Source: Mytilisepta virgata
Lineage: Eukaryota > Mollusca > Bivalvia > Mytilida > Mytilidae
Assembly: GCA_028015205.1 (NCBI GenBank)
Contig: CM051513.1
Coordinates: forward strand, 49,418,841-49,482,840
Length of the DNA stretch: 64,000 nucleotides
Direction of reading: 5' to 3'
Each line of letters begins with the position of its first letter. Position 1 is the first letter of the stretch. Under the pieces are notes generated by a model. The model did not search any database and was not told the origin of the DNA. It saw only the letters and a program-made list of their open reading frames with translations. The translations under genes and the position numbers were made by a program. Shown here in pieces: positions 1-10,599 of this stretch.

Positions 1-5
1 GTATA

Positions 6-455
6 ATGATGGCTATAAGAATGTCCCCAAACACTGAATCAACAGGTTTTTCACCATATCATATGGTTTTTGGCAAAGAAATGAATATTCCATTTGATAT
101 TTCAATACTTCCTAAGGAAAATCTTGCAAAATTAGCCAAACAACATTTGCATGAACTAATTGATCATTTAAAAGTTGTAAAAAAGATATCCACCCAAAAT
201 GTTCAAGTAGCCCAAGAAAAATCTAAACAAAATTATGATAAAAAGGCTAAAGAACCAGACTTCAGAGTAGGAAATAGGGTTTTACTACAAGGCATGAAAG
301 TTCCTAAAGGCTTATCGTCAAAGCTTCAGGCAAAATGGGTTGGCCCATTTTATATTACCGATGTGGGTAAAAATAATACATATAAGCTAAGAAGAGCTTC
401 AAATCATAAAATAGTGAAGTCTAGAATTCATGCTAACAGAATAAAGGCATTATGA
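6..455 (+). pseudogene. Ty3/Gypsy-type retrotransposon integrase, C-terminal part (5' cut by window edge)
   Basis: The 149-residue frame reads through the end of a retroelement integrase. It begins in the segment SPNTESTGFSPYHMVFGKE, a signature that follows the DDE core in Gypsy-type polyproteins. A lysine-rich helix follows, then a GPF/Y-like module (KWVGPFYITDVG, about residues 110-122) and KSRIHANRIKAL. Integrases insert the element cDNA into host DNA. The frame stops at 453-455, and the polyprotein continues in another frame from 451 (see next entry), so the copy carries a frameshift. The catalytic core, RT and gag lie upstream of base 1. The family assignment is firm; activity is unlikely. 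Confidence 0.85.
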
Positions 456-894
456 AGATCCAAGAGATCACAGGGAAATAGTCAATGATGAAAATCAACA
501 AAATCCTGAGGATACAGAAAATAATGATAATATAATCCCTAATGATACTCAAAATGATATAATAAATGATAATAAAAATGATGTTTCATACAATGAACAT
601 GATGAAAATTCAAATTATCCTGAATTTCTTGCTGAAAAATTAACCGCAAAGAAAAGAAGAAACGGCAAAAATTTTTATAAAGTAAAATGGTTAGGTTACA
701 AACAAACAACATGGGTACCAGAAGAAGATATAGGTGAAGGATTACTAGTCGACTTTTATACAAAATTCACTAAAGAGGGTAAAATAAGAAAAAGGAAACA
801 AAACACTTGTTTGATAAGAAAAATGATGAATAAGTTGAAATTTATAATTGAAACAATCACAAAATTCAAGAGAATAATAATAAGAAAAATATAG
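451..894 (+). pseudogene. Chromodomain tail of the Gypsy-type integrase, after a frameshift
   Basis: This frame starts at a TAT codon that directly continues the sense of the upstream frame. It runs through an acidic Asn/Asp-rich linker, then a chromodomain-like module at about 628-770 with FYKVKWLGYKQTTWVPEEDI. The aromatic and acidic positions match chromodomains that target integrases to methylated histone. A basic tail follows and stops at 892-894. Chromodomain-bearing integrases define the chromovirus-like branch of Ty3/Gypsy. The one-base frame change at about 450-455 separates it from the core, so the copy is probably dead, although a programmed shift cannot be excluded. Confidence 0.75.
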
Positions 895-1624
895 TAAATA
901 AAGAGAAGAATAAGGAGTAAATAATATAGAATAAATAGTAAAAAATAGAAGAATATAGAGTAAATAAAGAGAATAAAGAATAAATAGATAGAGGAATAAA
1001 TAAGAGAGGAATAAAGAATAAATAAAAGTAAATGAATAGACAGTAAAAAGTTAAAATAAATTAAAAGAATAATAAAGATAAAAAAAAGAAAGAAATTATA
1101 ACTATATTAATATGTGCGCACATATAAAATAAAACAAGATAATAGTATTATCAAGTAAATAATTAGGTAATAAACAAAAAATACATTTAAAATATGTGCA
1201 TACGTGTTTATTTAAATCAATGTGTTAAAATGATGCATTCGAGAACCTTCTGAGGGATATGTTGGGAGAATTCATATCGGAAAAGTGCATACAAATTTCA
1301 TTTGCACGTAAACAAAACTGCAGTTTAAATTTATAAATGCAGATTGTCAAATCCGATAATAACTTTTATAATCTGAACCATACATCGTTTATTTTGAACC
1401 ACGCGTTTTGCCGCCTATTCGGCTAATTCGTAAATTTAGTATTATAGATATTGTTATCAACGAAGTCGGCCTCAACAGATGTTTGGGGATAGCAAATGTA
1501 TTTCTAGGACAGATAAGAAAAACATACTTACAGTTATTGATAAATTTAGAATTGATTTAATATTAGACTTCTGTTCGGTTAACATACATGTACACATATA
1601 CATGTAGATGTAATTGACACATAC
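895..1624. other. A-rich degenerate repeat and possible LTR remnant
   Basis: Bases 895-1090 are a purine-rich degenerate repeat of AATAAA/GAATAA-like units. From about 1260 a segment begins TGTTGGGAGAATTC just after a short purine run (GAGGGATA). It could be the start of the 3' LTR of the upstream Gypsy element, but the 5' LTR is outside the window, so its limits cannot be set. No gene was seen. Confidence 0.35.
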
Positions 1625-1826
1625 GTTTCAAAATATTCACACCATATCTTGTCATTTGTTTGGTTCCTTTACTGGTGGCATCTTCTAAAAGGGTTTCCAT
1701 TTCAGAAGGATCTAGTTCAGGAAATCGTGTTTTGTTTTCAATGGTTGAATCATTAATTTCTGATTGACTTTCTTTTATTTCAACCACCTCCATCAGATCT
1801 ACATCAACAAGTTCTGCGTTATTCAT
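1625..1826 (-). CDS. Candidate exon of an unrecognised gene (acidic N-terminus plus helical motif)
   Basis: On the minus strand a polypyrimidine acceptor (TTTTGTTTGTAG, ending at 1835) precedes an open frame with an internal ATG at 1826. The exon ends at a good donor (AAAC|gtatgt, after 1625) in phase 1. The 67 codons give MNNAELVDVDLMEVV, an acidic stretch, then ELDPSEMETLLEDATSKGTK and the run RYGVNILK. The last part resembles, by eye, the helical N-terminus of the DUF3504/Crypton-type recombinase proteins common in invertebrates. That match is inference. No downstream exon was found. Confidence 0.35.
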
Positions 1827-1834
1827 TGGATCAA

Positions 1835-2960
1835 CTACAAACAAAAATGGCAATTAAGACCAATTTGCAACAGTAAAACTTATGATAGGTAGATCAGCCC
1901 TTTACACATGTTACATTTATGCAGATTTGTTTGTAAATTGTAGTGTATAGAGTTATCCCTCCTCCCCTGAATTACTTCCCCTTTTTCACAAATTTAAAAT
2001 GTATTAAATTTTAATTAATCCAATGTTTCTTCGTATTTGTCAAAATATTATGTTGTGATTTTTTTTAACTTTTGTTAAAGAAAATAATGTAAAAATTTTT
2101 TTTTAGTATATCAAAGTTTGCAAATTTTATAACAAATCTATAGGTCTCAGTTTTAAAGGGAGTTCACATGACAAAATAGTGCTAGCGATACTATAATTTA
2201 GTGTCAGTAAAGTTTTGATACATGGACAGAAATAAGGGGAGTTTAGGACCCCTTAAATTTAAGAAGGGCTCCTTGTGTTAGAAAAAAGATAGCCTGTGGG
2301 CCCCTGAAATTGTTTTTTTATTGAGCTACTTGGCCATGGATATACATGTACATTGTACATGTATGGAGTGCCCCTTAAACTTGCATTTGATTATTAGGAG
2401 CCCTGATCCAATGTAGCTTCTTATTTTGGTTCCCTTGTTTCTTCCAGGGGGATACTCCTCAATTTTCCTGTACATAGGCTGGTACAATTTTTGGGGGGTG
2501 GAAAAATGTTTAGCGACCAAGTATTTAACTTTAAGAGGGAATTTGAATTTTCTCTTGGACCAGAATTTTTTTCGCGCTTCACCAAAAACATTTTATTTAT
2601 TTTTTTAACATGCAAACAGATTTGTTTTTCAAATTGAGCATCAATTCATATGGTAAATTCTAGTGGATCAGAATATTAAAAAAAAACCATAGCCCCTCCT
2701 CCCTTAAAGTTAAATGGTTGCTCCCTTATTATTTTGTTTTAAGGGGGACCATTAAAATTGTGGTATTTGTGAATAATATTGGCATTGGGGGGGGGGGGAT
2801 GAAATTCATTGTTTCCTGTGGCAAGCGTACGTACAGAACATGTTTTGTAGTACCCATGTAATGTGTTACATTTTTAGGGGCCTTTTAGTTTTAAAATGTG
2901 CAGTTAATTGATAAGGTTCATGTATATTTATAATATATACATAATTTGAGAAAAGCTATT
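1835..2960. other. Non-coding stretch, AT-rich
   Basis: No supported gene. It contains homopolymer runs (a G run near 2788) and repeated phrases of the type CCCCTTAAA...AAGGGG at 2240-2770 that look like a decayed repeat. Short open frames here have no recognisable content. Confidence 0.4.
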
Positions 2961-3199
2961 TTATAGGCTGATAAACAGAGGGAGAAATAACAATCGAACA
3001 ACAACAAACTGCCTTAAAATCAATGGTGAATACATGTTCCTACCAGAAGAGCAAAGAAAAGGTTTTGCACAGTACTATGAAGACCTACGTATACCAAAAG
3101 AAGAACAGTACGACTGTAACTATTTGAATTTATGCAAAATTAGACAAAACTGTATACAAGAGGCCTTACGGGAATGTACAGATATCCCAGAACTGTACA

Positions 3200-3655
3200 G
3201 AAACTGAAATAGAGAAAGCAATAGACTGTCTTAATACCAAAAAAAGTCCTGATGAATATGGACTCACAGCAGAACATATAAAAAATGCAAAAGAAACTGT
3301 AACACCATCAATATTTAACAACATCTTATTATATAGGAAGGTTCCAACCTCATTCAAATCCGGTATAATCACTCCAGTGCTTACAAATGATAAAGATCCC
3401 ACTGAATTAGGCAATTATAGAGGCATAACAGTTACACCAGTTACAGGAAAAACATTTGAGTACTCATTCCTAACCAAGCTGAATTTAGAGTCAAAAACAG
3501 ACCTCCAGTTTGGCTTTACAAAAGGTCTGTCACCAATAATGGCCAGTCTAATTATATAAGAAGCCAGGTATGAGGAAAAAAAAGGATCCGAAAATTTCTT
3601 TATTAATATTCTGGACGTAAAATCTGCATTTGATGTAGTTCAGCATTATCTTCTG
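3200..3655 (+). pseudogene. LINE reverse transcriptase, N-terminal part (broken)
   Basis: Reading across frames gives ETEIEKAIDCLNTKKSPDEY, the usual motif just before LINE RTs, then GNYRGITVTPVTGKTFE, then QFGFTKGLSP. An in-frame TAA near 3557 interrupts it. The sense resumes with FFINILDVKSAFDVVQH, which carries RT motif A with its Asp. It continues directly into the long frame at 3656. Confidence 0.75.
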
Positions 3656-5182
3656 ATGGACAAGATGCTGGATCAGGATATACATCCGGTATATTGGAAG
3701 ATACTTACAGAACTCTATAGTGACTTGACATCAAAAGTGAAATGGCTAGACGGTATCAGTACCCCATTCAACATCAAACAGGGTGTAAGACAAGGAGGAA
3801 TATTGTCCACTCGTCTTTACAAAGTTTTTGTCCAGGATTTACTCGTAGAATTAGAAGAGAATGCTCTTGGATATCACCTAGGAAATGTATATGCAGGCAC
3901 TCCAACATGTGCTGACGACATAGCATTTATCTCTAACAATGAAAATGAGATTCAGATAATGCTAAATGTACTGAGCAGATATGCCAATGAACATCATTAT
4001 ACTATACATACAATGAAAACACAAATTATTGATTGCTCAAAGACAAAAAGCAACTTTAAATGGAATTTAGGTGGAAATGAAATAAATATTGCTGAATCAG
4101 GTGTACATCTAGGTATTATAAGAGCTGAAAAGAATGAATGCCAAATCAATATACAAGAAAGAATACAAATAGCGAGAAGGACGAAATATGCTCTAATGGG
4201 GTCAGGAGTCCATGGAACAAATGGTCTGGATCCTCCAACATCATATAGTATCTATAAAACATATGTTGTGCCAAGGCTTATATATGGACTCGAAGTATTA
4301 CCCATGACAAAGGCTAATATTGAGCAACTTGAAAAATTTCACAGGAAAAATCTCCGGCATATACAATCCCTACCTGAAAGAACATCTAATGCAGCAGTTC
4401 TACTATTAATAGGAGCCTTACCGATAGAGGCAGAAATACACAAAAGATGTCTATCACTCCTTTTATCTTTGTTAAATTGTGGAAATGATAAAATACATCA
4501 AATATTAACCAGACAAGTAACTACAAATTTTGACAACAATAAGAGCTTTTTTACAAGAATAAGGAATATACTAGAAATGTATGGGCTGCCAAGCATCACT
4601 CAATTACAAAATAACACACCAAAGAAAGAGCATTGGAAAAACTGTATTAAGATAAAAGTGGAAAAATTTTGGAATGAAAAGATCCTAGCTGATGCAGAAA
4701 ACAAATCAAGCCTAACATTCCTTAATACAAGCAATCTAGAACCAAACAAACCACATCATGTCTGGAATGTTAAACAACTCCCACGATTCGAACTACGAAA
4801 GGCAATTATAAAAGCAAGAGTAATGACTGGAACATATATACTGCAAGCTGATAAACACAAATTCGCACATTACAACGTGGAAGCAACTTGTCAACTTTGT
4901 CGCAGTGGTAATGAGGATGTGATACATTTCCTAACAACCTGTCCAATACTAAGCACAACAAGAGAAAAGTACTTCTCAGAAATAAGAGAAATCATCACCT
5001 ATGAGATTACTGCAGAAAAGTGGAACAATGTCTTTATAAACAAGACAGCAATTTCTCAGTTGATAGTAGACTGTACAAAATATAAAGAAGTGCTTAACAA
5101 CTCTAATAAATTAGTGAACATGATTGAGAACAAAACAAGAAACTTGATTTTTCTGAAAATTCTGGAAAAAAATAATGAATAA
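3656..5182 (+). CDS. LINE ORF2 remnant: reverse transcriptase core and C-terminal region
   Basis: A 508-residue frame, the longest intact part of this LINE. Near the start it has QGVRQGGILSTRLYKVF (RT motif B) and then CADDIAFIS, the RT active-site motif with the two Asp residues (about residues 87-95). The thumb region follows. Near the C-terminus, CQLCRSGNEDVIHFLTTC is a CCHC-like zinc motif of the type that follows many LINE RTs. The ATG at 3656 is internal to the original ORF and is not a natural start. The copy lacks EN and the N-terminal half of RT, so it is not autonomous. Confidence 0.85.
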   Translation: MDKMLDQDIHPVYWKILTELYSDLTSKVKWLDGISTPFNIKQGVRQGGILSTRLYKVFVQDLLVELEENALGYHLGNVYAGTPTCADDIAFISNNENEIQIMLNVLSRYANEHHYTIHTMKTQIIDCSKTKSNFKWNLGGNEINIAESGVHLGIIRAEKNECQINIQERIQIARRTKYALMGSGVHGTNGLDPPTSYSIYKTYVVPRLIYGLEVLPMTKANIEQLEKFHRKNLRHIQSLPERTSNAAVLLLIGALPIEAEIHKRCLSLLLSLLNCGNDKIHQILTRQVTTNFDNNKSFFTRIRNILEMYGLPSITQLQNNTPKKEHWKNCIKIKVEKFWNEKILADAENKSSLTFLNTSNLEPNKPHHVWNVKQLPRFELRKAIIKARVMTGTYILQADKHKFAHYNVEATCQLCRSGNEDVIHFLTTCPILSTTREKYFSEIREIITYEITAEKWNNVFINKTAISQLIVDCTKYKEVLNNSNKLVNMIENKTRNLIFLKILEKNNE

Positions 5183-6030
5183 GAATAGACAGAATGATAT
5201 GTATATGAATAACTTCATAACAAACACTATTCATAGACCAGGACAACAAGAGGAATATTCAGTCAACAGAATATAGTGCCTTAATATAATACATATAGGC
5301 ATTAAGCCGGACACCGAGTCTGAAATATGAAATATGAGGTATATAAAGTATAAAATATATAAATGTACATATTGTGCAAACAAAGAAAAGAAACAAAATT
5401 AAGTACATATATTTTAAAATCTATTTTAATCTCATTCAAAACTCACTACTGATGCCAAATTATTTTATAACTAATGCAATAATTATATAAAGTGAATATA
5501 AAATATTAATATGTGAAAGGAAAAAAAAACAATCTTCACAGGTAACATCCAAAACCACCTTAGTTAAAAATAAATAAATAAATTATTTTATTTTATTATT
5601 TTAAAGTGTACTATTTTACTCTTATAAGTTCTATATAAATGTAAGATCCATCAAATCCATTATGAATTTTACATTATTATGAAATTGCTACTTAATAAAT
5701 TATAGCGGATTAAAACCTTGTTTTTTATCACATATGATCATATTTTACTTAATTTTATCTCTTAGCAATAACTGGTTTACTTTTATTCAAGACTTATATA
5801 AAGCAATAATAATTGATTTTAACATATACATGAGATGAGATAGTTTTAAAAGTAAAACCCAAGTCCCTGTATATATGCCATGTAAAAAAAACCAAAACTT
5901 TCTTTTATATGCATGTGCTGTACATATTTATAATGTGTTTAAAAAAATTGATAAGACATTAAGGGTATATACTCCATTCGGAGGTGCTCCTACTTAAGGG
6001 AGGCTTATACACAGAAGAAGAAGAAAAGAT
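5183..6030 (+). other. 3' UTR of the degraded LINE
   Basis: An AT-rich, non-coding stretch after the ORF2 stop, ending near the inverted repeat CTCCATTCGGAG and the run GAAGAAGAAGAA. Assigned to the LINE by position only. Confidence 0.5.
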
Positions 6031-6145
6031 TATCAACAAAAAAAGAGAAAGAATTGGGCTGGGACAAGCTGTCTGCTTGAAGATTTTTTTCATTGACACC
6101 TACGGGTAACTGCATTGTTTGCAACCTCTTGAACAACATTCTGTG

Positions 6146-6382
6146 TCAATTGGATATCAGCAGTGGGATCATTTGGCTGTTCCGCAGAGCCGGTGCCATT
6201 TCTGTATCAGTATTTTCCGTCACCTGTACATTTTCTGGCATTTCCGAGTCGGACAAACCATCAAGTACATCGGTCTCCAGGTCAAAATCTGGCATCAACA
6301 GCGATGCCAGCAAATCTAGGTCGGTTTGTGACTCATTAGATGAGTCATCGGACATATTTGGGTCAGCCATTGTTAACAACAA
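6146..6382 (-). CDS. Candidate first exon of an unrecognised acidic protein (frameshifted)
   Basis: On the minus strand an ATG lies in an acceptable context (TTAACAATGGCTG). It opens MADPNMSDDSSNESQTDLDL and continues with Asp, Glu and Leu-rich sequence. After about residue 60 the frame becomes short and stops at 6146. A second frame from about 6190 down to 6095 continues the composition (EQPNDPTADIQLTQNVVQEV), which suggests a one-base frameshift. Just upstream on the minus strand is ACGCGTGACGTAG, a CRE-like TGACGT site. I do not recognise the protein. Confidence 0.3.
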   Translation of the reverse strand: MLLTMADPNMSDDSSNESQTDLDLLASLLMPDFDLETDVLDGLSDSEMPENVQVTENTDTEMAPALRNSQMIPLLISN

Positions 6383-7264
6383 AAGAAAACTACGTCACGC
6401 GTAGGAATCGGTGATACGGTACCTTGCAGTTGTACAAGTAGAATGTAAATTTTACGCAAAATGATAACCAATCAAAAGCAACGTTACAAATGTATTGCAT
6501 TAGAATTGTCTGTTGTTATCTGTACAATCCGTTTGGACTGCCTCAATTGGTGGTACTATTTGTCTGTTGTTATCTGTGCAATCAGTTTGGCACGGCAGTT
6601 TAGGTGCTATGATATAAGCATCACTCATACCTCATTTTTCATCTTCTCTTTCATGCTTCGATTCTTTATCATTGGTACATGCATTTAAAATTGTGTTGTT
6701 CCATTCTTCCTCTTCATCAGACATTTCTGAAATTAGAAGTATAAAAATATAATTGCATAGATTGTTTCAAATGTTTTTCATATCTGTTTTTTTTACAAAC
6801 ATTTTTTTCGTTAATCTGTTGTATTCGAGTTCAAATATATTTCAATCAGTAATGATTTGGTTTAAAAAATATAAACATAATCATTACATACCTTAAGCTA
6901 AGGAATAAATCTACAGCTTTGCTCAAAATTTTCTTCTAAAACTATTCTGGAACTACCTGTAAAACCAGAAATAACACTTGATTTTTGATATTATTAATTA
7001 CAGTTATAAATTTTATAAAATGTTATTAGTACTGGTTATTGTTTGACACACAATACTATTTGTTGAAATGTAATCAGTTAAATTTTGATGAAATTTTTTT
7101 TTTCTATTTTTCCTTTTTCTAATTATATTTTTCCCAAAGATGGCATGCTAGATTTAAAATAAGTTAATTGTAAAGGTTTAAAATACTGCTACTATTATGT
7201 AAGAATTAATTAAAAATATTATCCTGTTATTAAACCATGAAATTTCTGTAAAATTGACCGAGAA
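6383..7264. other. Non-coding, AT-rich
   Basis: No supported gene. Contains near-repeats of the phrase TCTGTTGTTATCTGT(A/G)CAATC at 6508 and 6562. Confidence 0.4.
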
Positions 7265-7692
7265 CTACGGAAGCGTATAGGGGCCTTATATTAGTTAGTT
7301 AGCAATGCTTAAGAAAACTTAATACAATATCATGGACTATATTGCATTAAATTGTTTTAATTTAGATAATTTACTAACTTATAAGAGATTTAACTCATTT
7401 ATTTATGCCAATATTTTCCTTACTAATTTTATGGATGTAAATTTAAATATCTTTATTTCTAGAATTTATTAAGTTGCATTAAATAAAACACTATGTTAAG
7501 GAAACTTAATTAAGGAGTTTTCATCAATTATACTGTTTTAAATTGTTTTAATTAAGTTCATTTACTAACTTATGATAGATAAATCCAACTTAGTTAAGTC
7601 ATTTTATTTTTATATTTATCTAAAAAGTATAAATTTAAAAAGTGTATTTCTAATATGGCATAACTAAAGCAAGTTAACTGTAATGGTGTATA
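7265..7692 (+). repeat. Non-autonomous dispersed repeat, copy 1 (inverted partner at 34016-34348)
   Basis: Begins CTACGGAAGCGTATAGGGG and ends GTTAACTGTAATGGTGTATA. The reverse complement of 34016-34348 has the same beginning, middle and end. This copy is about 95 bp longer because part of its interior is partially repeated (AAATTGTTTTAATT...TTTACTAACTTAT occurs twice, near 7350 and 7545). No coding content. The two ends are not inverted repeats of each other, so the element type is unclear. Confidence 0.7.
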
Positions 7693-8524
7693 TAGCCAAA
7701 CATTCCCAAGCATCCATTCTGGGAGTTGAAGCAGCATTTCAATTCGAAGAAGCTTTTATTTCGGAAGACGCCATACTATGTGACCTGATAGTGGCTATTC
7801 ACATGATTCGAATGGTAAGTAGAATCAAAGTTAGCCACTTCTAGTTTGACATTCAAAAATCAATTAAATAAACAAATCACAAAAATGCACTGTAAAACTA
7901 AAGAAAACACACGAAGTGAAAGTCAACAGGTAACTCTGGCTTCATAAGAAAAACTGACAAGCTTTTCATTCATATTGAACATATAATGCCCCCACTCGAG
8001 TGGGTGGTATGATCTGGTATATTGGAATAACCTGGTCTATCCGACCGAATTCCATTGCAATGATGTCTGCAACAAGTGATCTAATCAATATATAGCTTTA
8101 TATTGGCGGGACATATGTAGAGAGAGATTTTGGTTGCTGTATGACATCGACGTCCTATGTGGGTTTTTTTTTTTATTTGTATGGTATCGAAAATTGTGAA
8201 AAACTCTACCGAGCCATCGTGCGAGAGAAATTGCGTCTCGAGACTAGTATATTTGCACAAATACCCTGACCAAACATGATATCTGTTTATTTACACCTTA
8301 TATAAGAATTGAGGCTTTTGATTGGTCAATAGACGGTGTATTTTTTGCACATGTTCATGAATTTATTCCGCTGCAAGGGAAATTTGCATCGATTTTGACA
8401 TCACCGGGGTATTTGCCAAAAAAAATACCTATGTTTACCTTTCACTTAGACGCTTGTAACGAATGTGTTAAGGGATTTGTCTCTTGGTCATTTGTGCGTT
8501 TTGATGATATTCGATGTAATTAAA
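7693..8524. other. Intergenic region with a possible small plus-strand exon
   Basis: From about 7694 to 7814 a plus-strand frame is open and ends at a good donor (CGAATG|gtaagt). It reads AKHSQASILGVEAAFQFEEA and onward, with no family recognised. The rest is non-coding. Motifs of the type AAATACC/GGTATTT are frequent from 8270 on. Confidence 0.25.
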
Positions 8525-8667
8525 GAGATATATCATGGGAAGGAATGGTAATTGCGAAAAATACAAGTCTTGGGTCTATAAATATTCCTCGCCTTTCAGG
8601 ATCGGGAAATTTTACCGCCCCGCGATTTGTAATTTTCACAAATACCACTCCTTTCCATGATGTATCT
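8525..8667. repeat. Imperfect palindrome (foldback)
   Basis: The arm at 8525-8563 (starting AGATATATCATGGGAAGGAA) pairs with 8629-8667 (ending TTTCCATGATGTATCT), with about 33 of 39 positions matching and a 65-base spacer. Confidence 0.6.
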
Positions 8668-9076
8668 ATTTATAATTCTACCAAATGACGTTAAATTAAA
8701 CGCACGAGTGACAACGATTTATTACAAGCATCTCGGTGAAGGGTAAAAAATACAAATACCGGAAAAAAAACATGCCGGGTAAAAATGCATGTACGATTGG
8801 CAAATACCCCGGCAAAGAATAAAAAGCGGCAAATACTTTGACAAATACCCGACTGTCTCAAACATTTTCGAAATACCTCGTATTTGTGAAAGAGCAAATG
8901 CCGTAAATAGACGTGAATCGGTAAATTCGAGCATACGAACAAAGACAAACCAACATCACAAAAACAAAAAACGTACACAAAACATGACCATCACGGACAA
9001 CTACAAAAATATCCCGGTACCTGACCAATCAAATTGCAGCATTCTTTCATAAGGTAAAATTATGTGCAATATATTG

Positions 9077-9272
9077 TCACTGTGTAGCATCATCACCGGA
9101 TATAGCTACCTTTGACTGGTTCGCTGTTCATTTTCGAAAAACACCAGCGTATAGCTACTTTATTTACCTGGGGTAGCTATACGCTGGTATATGTACAGTA
9201 ATGATATTTTCCTTAGAAAATGAACAGAGAACCAGTCAAAGGTAGCTTTATCCGGTGATGATGATACAGTGA
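9077..9272. repeat. Nested palindromic element
   Basis: Outer arms of nearly 60 bp (9077-9135 and 9216-9272) pair with few mismatches: GCATCATCACCGGATATAGC against its complement near 9250. An inner pair, ACCAGCGTATAGCTAC (9142-9157) and GTAGCTATACGCTGGT (9173-9188), sits in the loop. This is the structure of a foldback or palindromic MITE. No coding sequence. Confidence 0.75.
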
Positions 9273-9317
9273 TTGTATTTTCTCTGGCTATGACAGAATT
9301 TTGTATCTAAATATCCT

Positions 9318-9933
9318 ATGTTTATTTTTCAGATTGTTTTGTTTTGTTTATGTGCAACAACAGTGAATGCCATTATTCCCCAACCACAAGATGGAGCGTC
9401 ATTAGACGAACTTATTGAGTACTATTTCAGCCAGTCGTACACGCAAGATGAAATACTGGGTTTCCTGCTGTTTCTGCACAATATGATGATAAGCAAGAGA
9501 ACTCTGAAAAGAATTTTGAGGAGATTAAATTTGAAAAGAAGAGGTGTTGAAAATCTTTTGCCTGATATTGTACGCAAAATTCTTGACTTGCGACGTTTTG
9601 GATACGACCAAGTGGGATATCGCACAGTGTGGAGATTGCTAAATACATTATACGGTGTGCGTGCAACCCAAGAGACAGTCAGAATTGCTTTGAGTGTAAT
9701 TGACACTGACGGTGCCAATGCTAGAAGACGGCTTATTAGAAGATCCTATAACAGCAGAGGACCTAATTATTGTCTTCACGTGGATGGATGTGACAAGCTT
9801 AAGCGTTTCGGCATTTCAATACATGTGGCTCACCGCCAGTCATACCAACAAGAATCCACGGTACGTTGCTCGTTACTTCGTGGAACATTTAAAGAAGTAC
9901 AAGCGTGTGCCAAGATCAGTTAGAACTGAATGA
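9318..9933 (+). pseudogene. Integrase-core (DDE) protein remnant of a metazoan transposon-like family
   Basis: An acceptor-like TTTATTTTTCAG precedes a 201-residue frame. The sequence has DELIEYYFSQSYTQDEILGF, a helix-turn-helix-like RTLKRILRRLNLKRR, then GYRTVWRLLN and HVDGCDKLKRFGISIH. The last matches the DG-x-DKLK-x-FG segment at the first catalytic Asp of a widespread invertebrate rve-like integrase family. About 30 bp after IH appear to be deleted. The sense continues in the next frame (NKNPRYVARYFVEHLKKYKR, then PRSVRT), which should lead to the second catalytic Asp, but the frame stops at 9933. Eroded traces continue to about 10030. Not functional. Confidence 0.7.
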
Positions 9934-10422
9934 AAATGTTCTTATTCACAGGATCCAAATGACCTTACTTAGGGAATTTTTGAGTTATTGTGAAAAGAGT
10001 TGGAAGAGTCACAGATAGACTGGAGATAATGGTATATAACCTAATATGTCTTTGCTTTGTGTTACATGCTCACATCCTTCTTGTCTGAAAGTTAACATAA
10101 AAATGAAAATTTGAATGACACGCTTTCAATGCACCATTTACATATGACAGGAAATAACACTAGACATATTCGACAGAAATTAAAATTTTCTAAGATAGTG
10201 TTTTCCACTACAAAGACAAAAGAACAAAAAGTCATGCTTCTATAGCAAAACAATATGCCCAACTTAAAAAAAAACTAAAACTACAGGCTACACTCACTTG
10301 ACTTACATGACATATCTCTTTGCATAAATAGCCAAAATTAAATAAACCAAAGGAAATATTGACCATTTGGGTCAGGTGAGCTTAAATATCAATTCTTTAT
10401 CATATATATACGTCCGTCTTGA
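9934..10422. other. Eroded integrase remnant, then the 3' flank of the RING gene
   Basis: The first 100 bases carry broken traces of the integrase C-terminus. The remainder is AT-rich and would be the 3' UTR or downstream flank of the minus-strand RING gene. Confidence 0.4.
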
Positions 10423-10570
10423 CTATCCATATTGAATTCCTTTCACATCATGAATAGGTCCCCTGCACATGGGACACCTTTCACTATTTACAAACAAATG
10501 TTCTGCACACACAAAACATAGTGTGTGTATACAGGGTGAAATAATGGTGTCAACTTCTCGGTCAGCACAA
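10423..10570 (-). pseudogene. RING-finger gene, 3' part of final exon (interrupted by the LINE)
   Basis: The minus-strand frame ends at TAG (10423-10425). It encodes the second half of a C3HC4 RING: PCIHTLCFVC (Cys-x-His-x2-Cys-x2-Cys), ten residues, then CPMC, and a short tail DVKGIQYG. RING domains bind E2 enzymes and give ubiquitin-ligase activity. The upstream half of the same exon is at 17147-17187, beyond a 6.6-kb LINE. The 12-base junction CGGTCAGCACAA is duplicated at both sides. Joining the flanks restores one frame through the RING. Confidence 0.8.
10559..10570 (+). repeat. Target-site duplication, left copy of LINE insertion
   Basis: CGGTCAGCACAA, identical to 17147-17158. Defines the left end of the full-length LINE. 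Confidence 0.9.
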
Positions 10571-10599
10571 CCCCGTGTGGGTCCCGAGGACACAATAGA

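Larger units (their letters stand above)
2960..6030 (+). mobile_element. Degraded, 5'-truncated non-LTR retrotransposon (LINE)
   Basis: The endonuclease domain is missing. The first recognisable coding is the linker before the RT (about 2965-3170), then RT in several frames, the C-terminal zinc-finger region, and an 850-bp AT-rich 3' UTR. The 3' UTR ends near 5990-6030 in a small inverted repeat (CTCCATTCGGAG) followed by GAA repeats, which could be the element tail. I could not find a convincing target-site duplication, so both ends are approximate. Clade not assigned. Confidence 0.7.
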
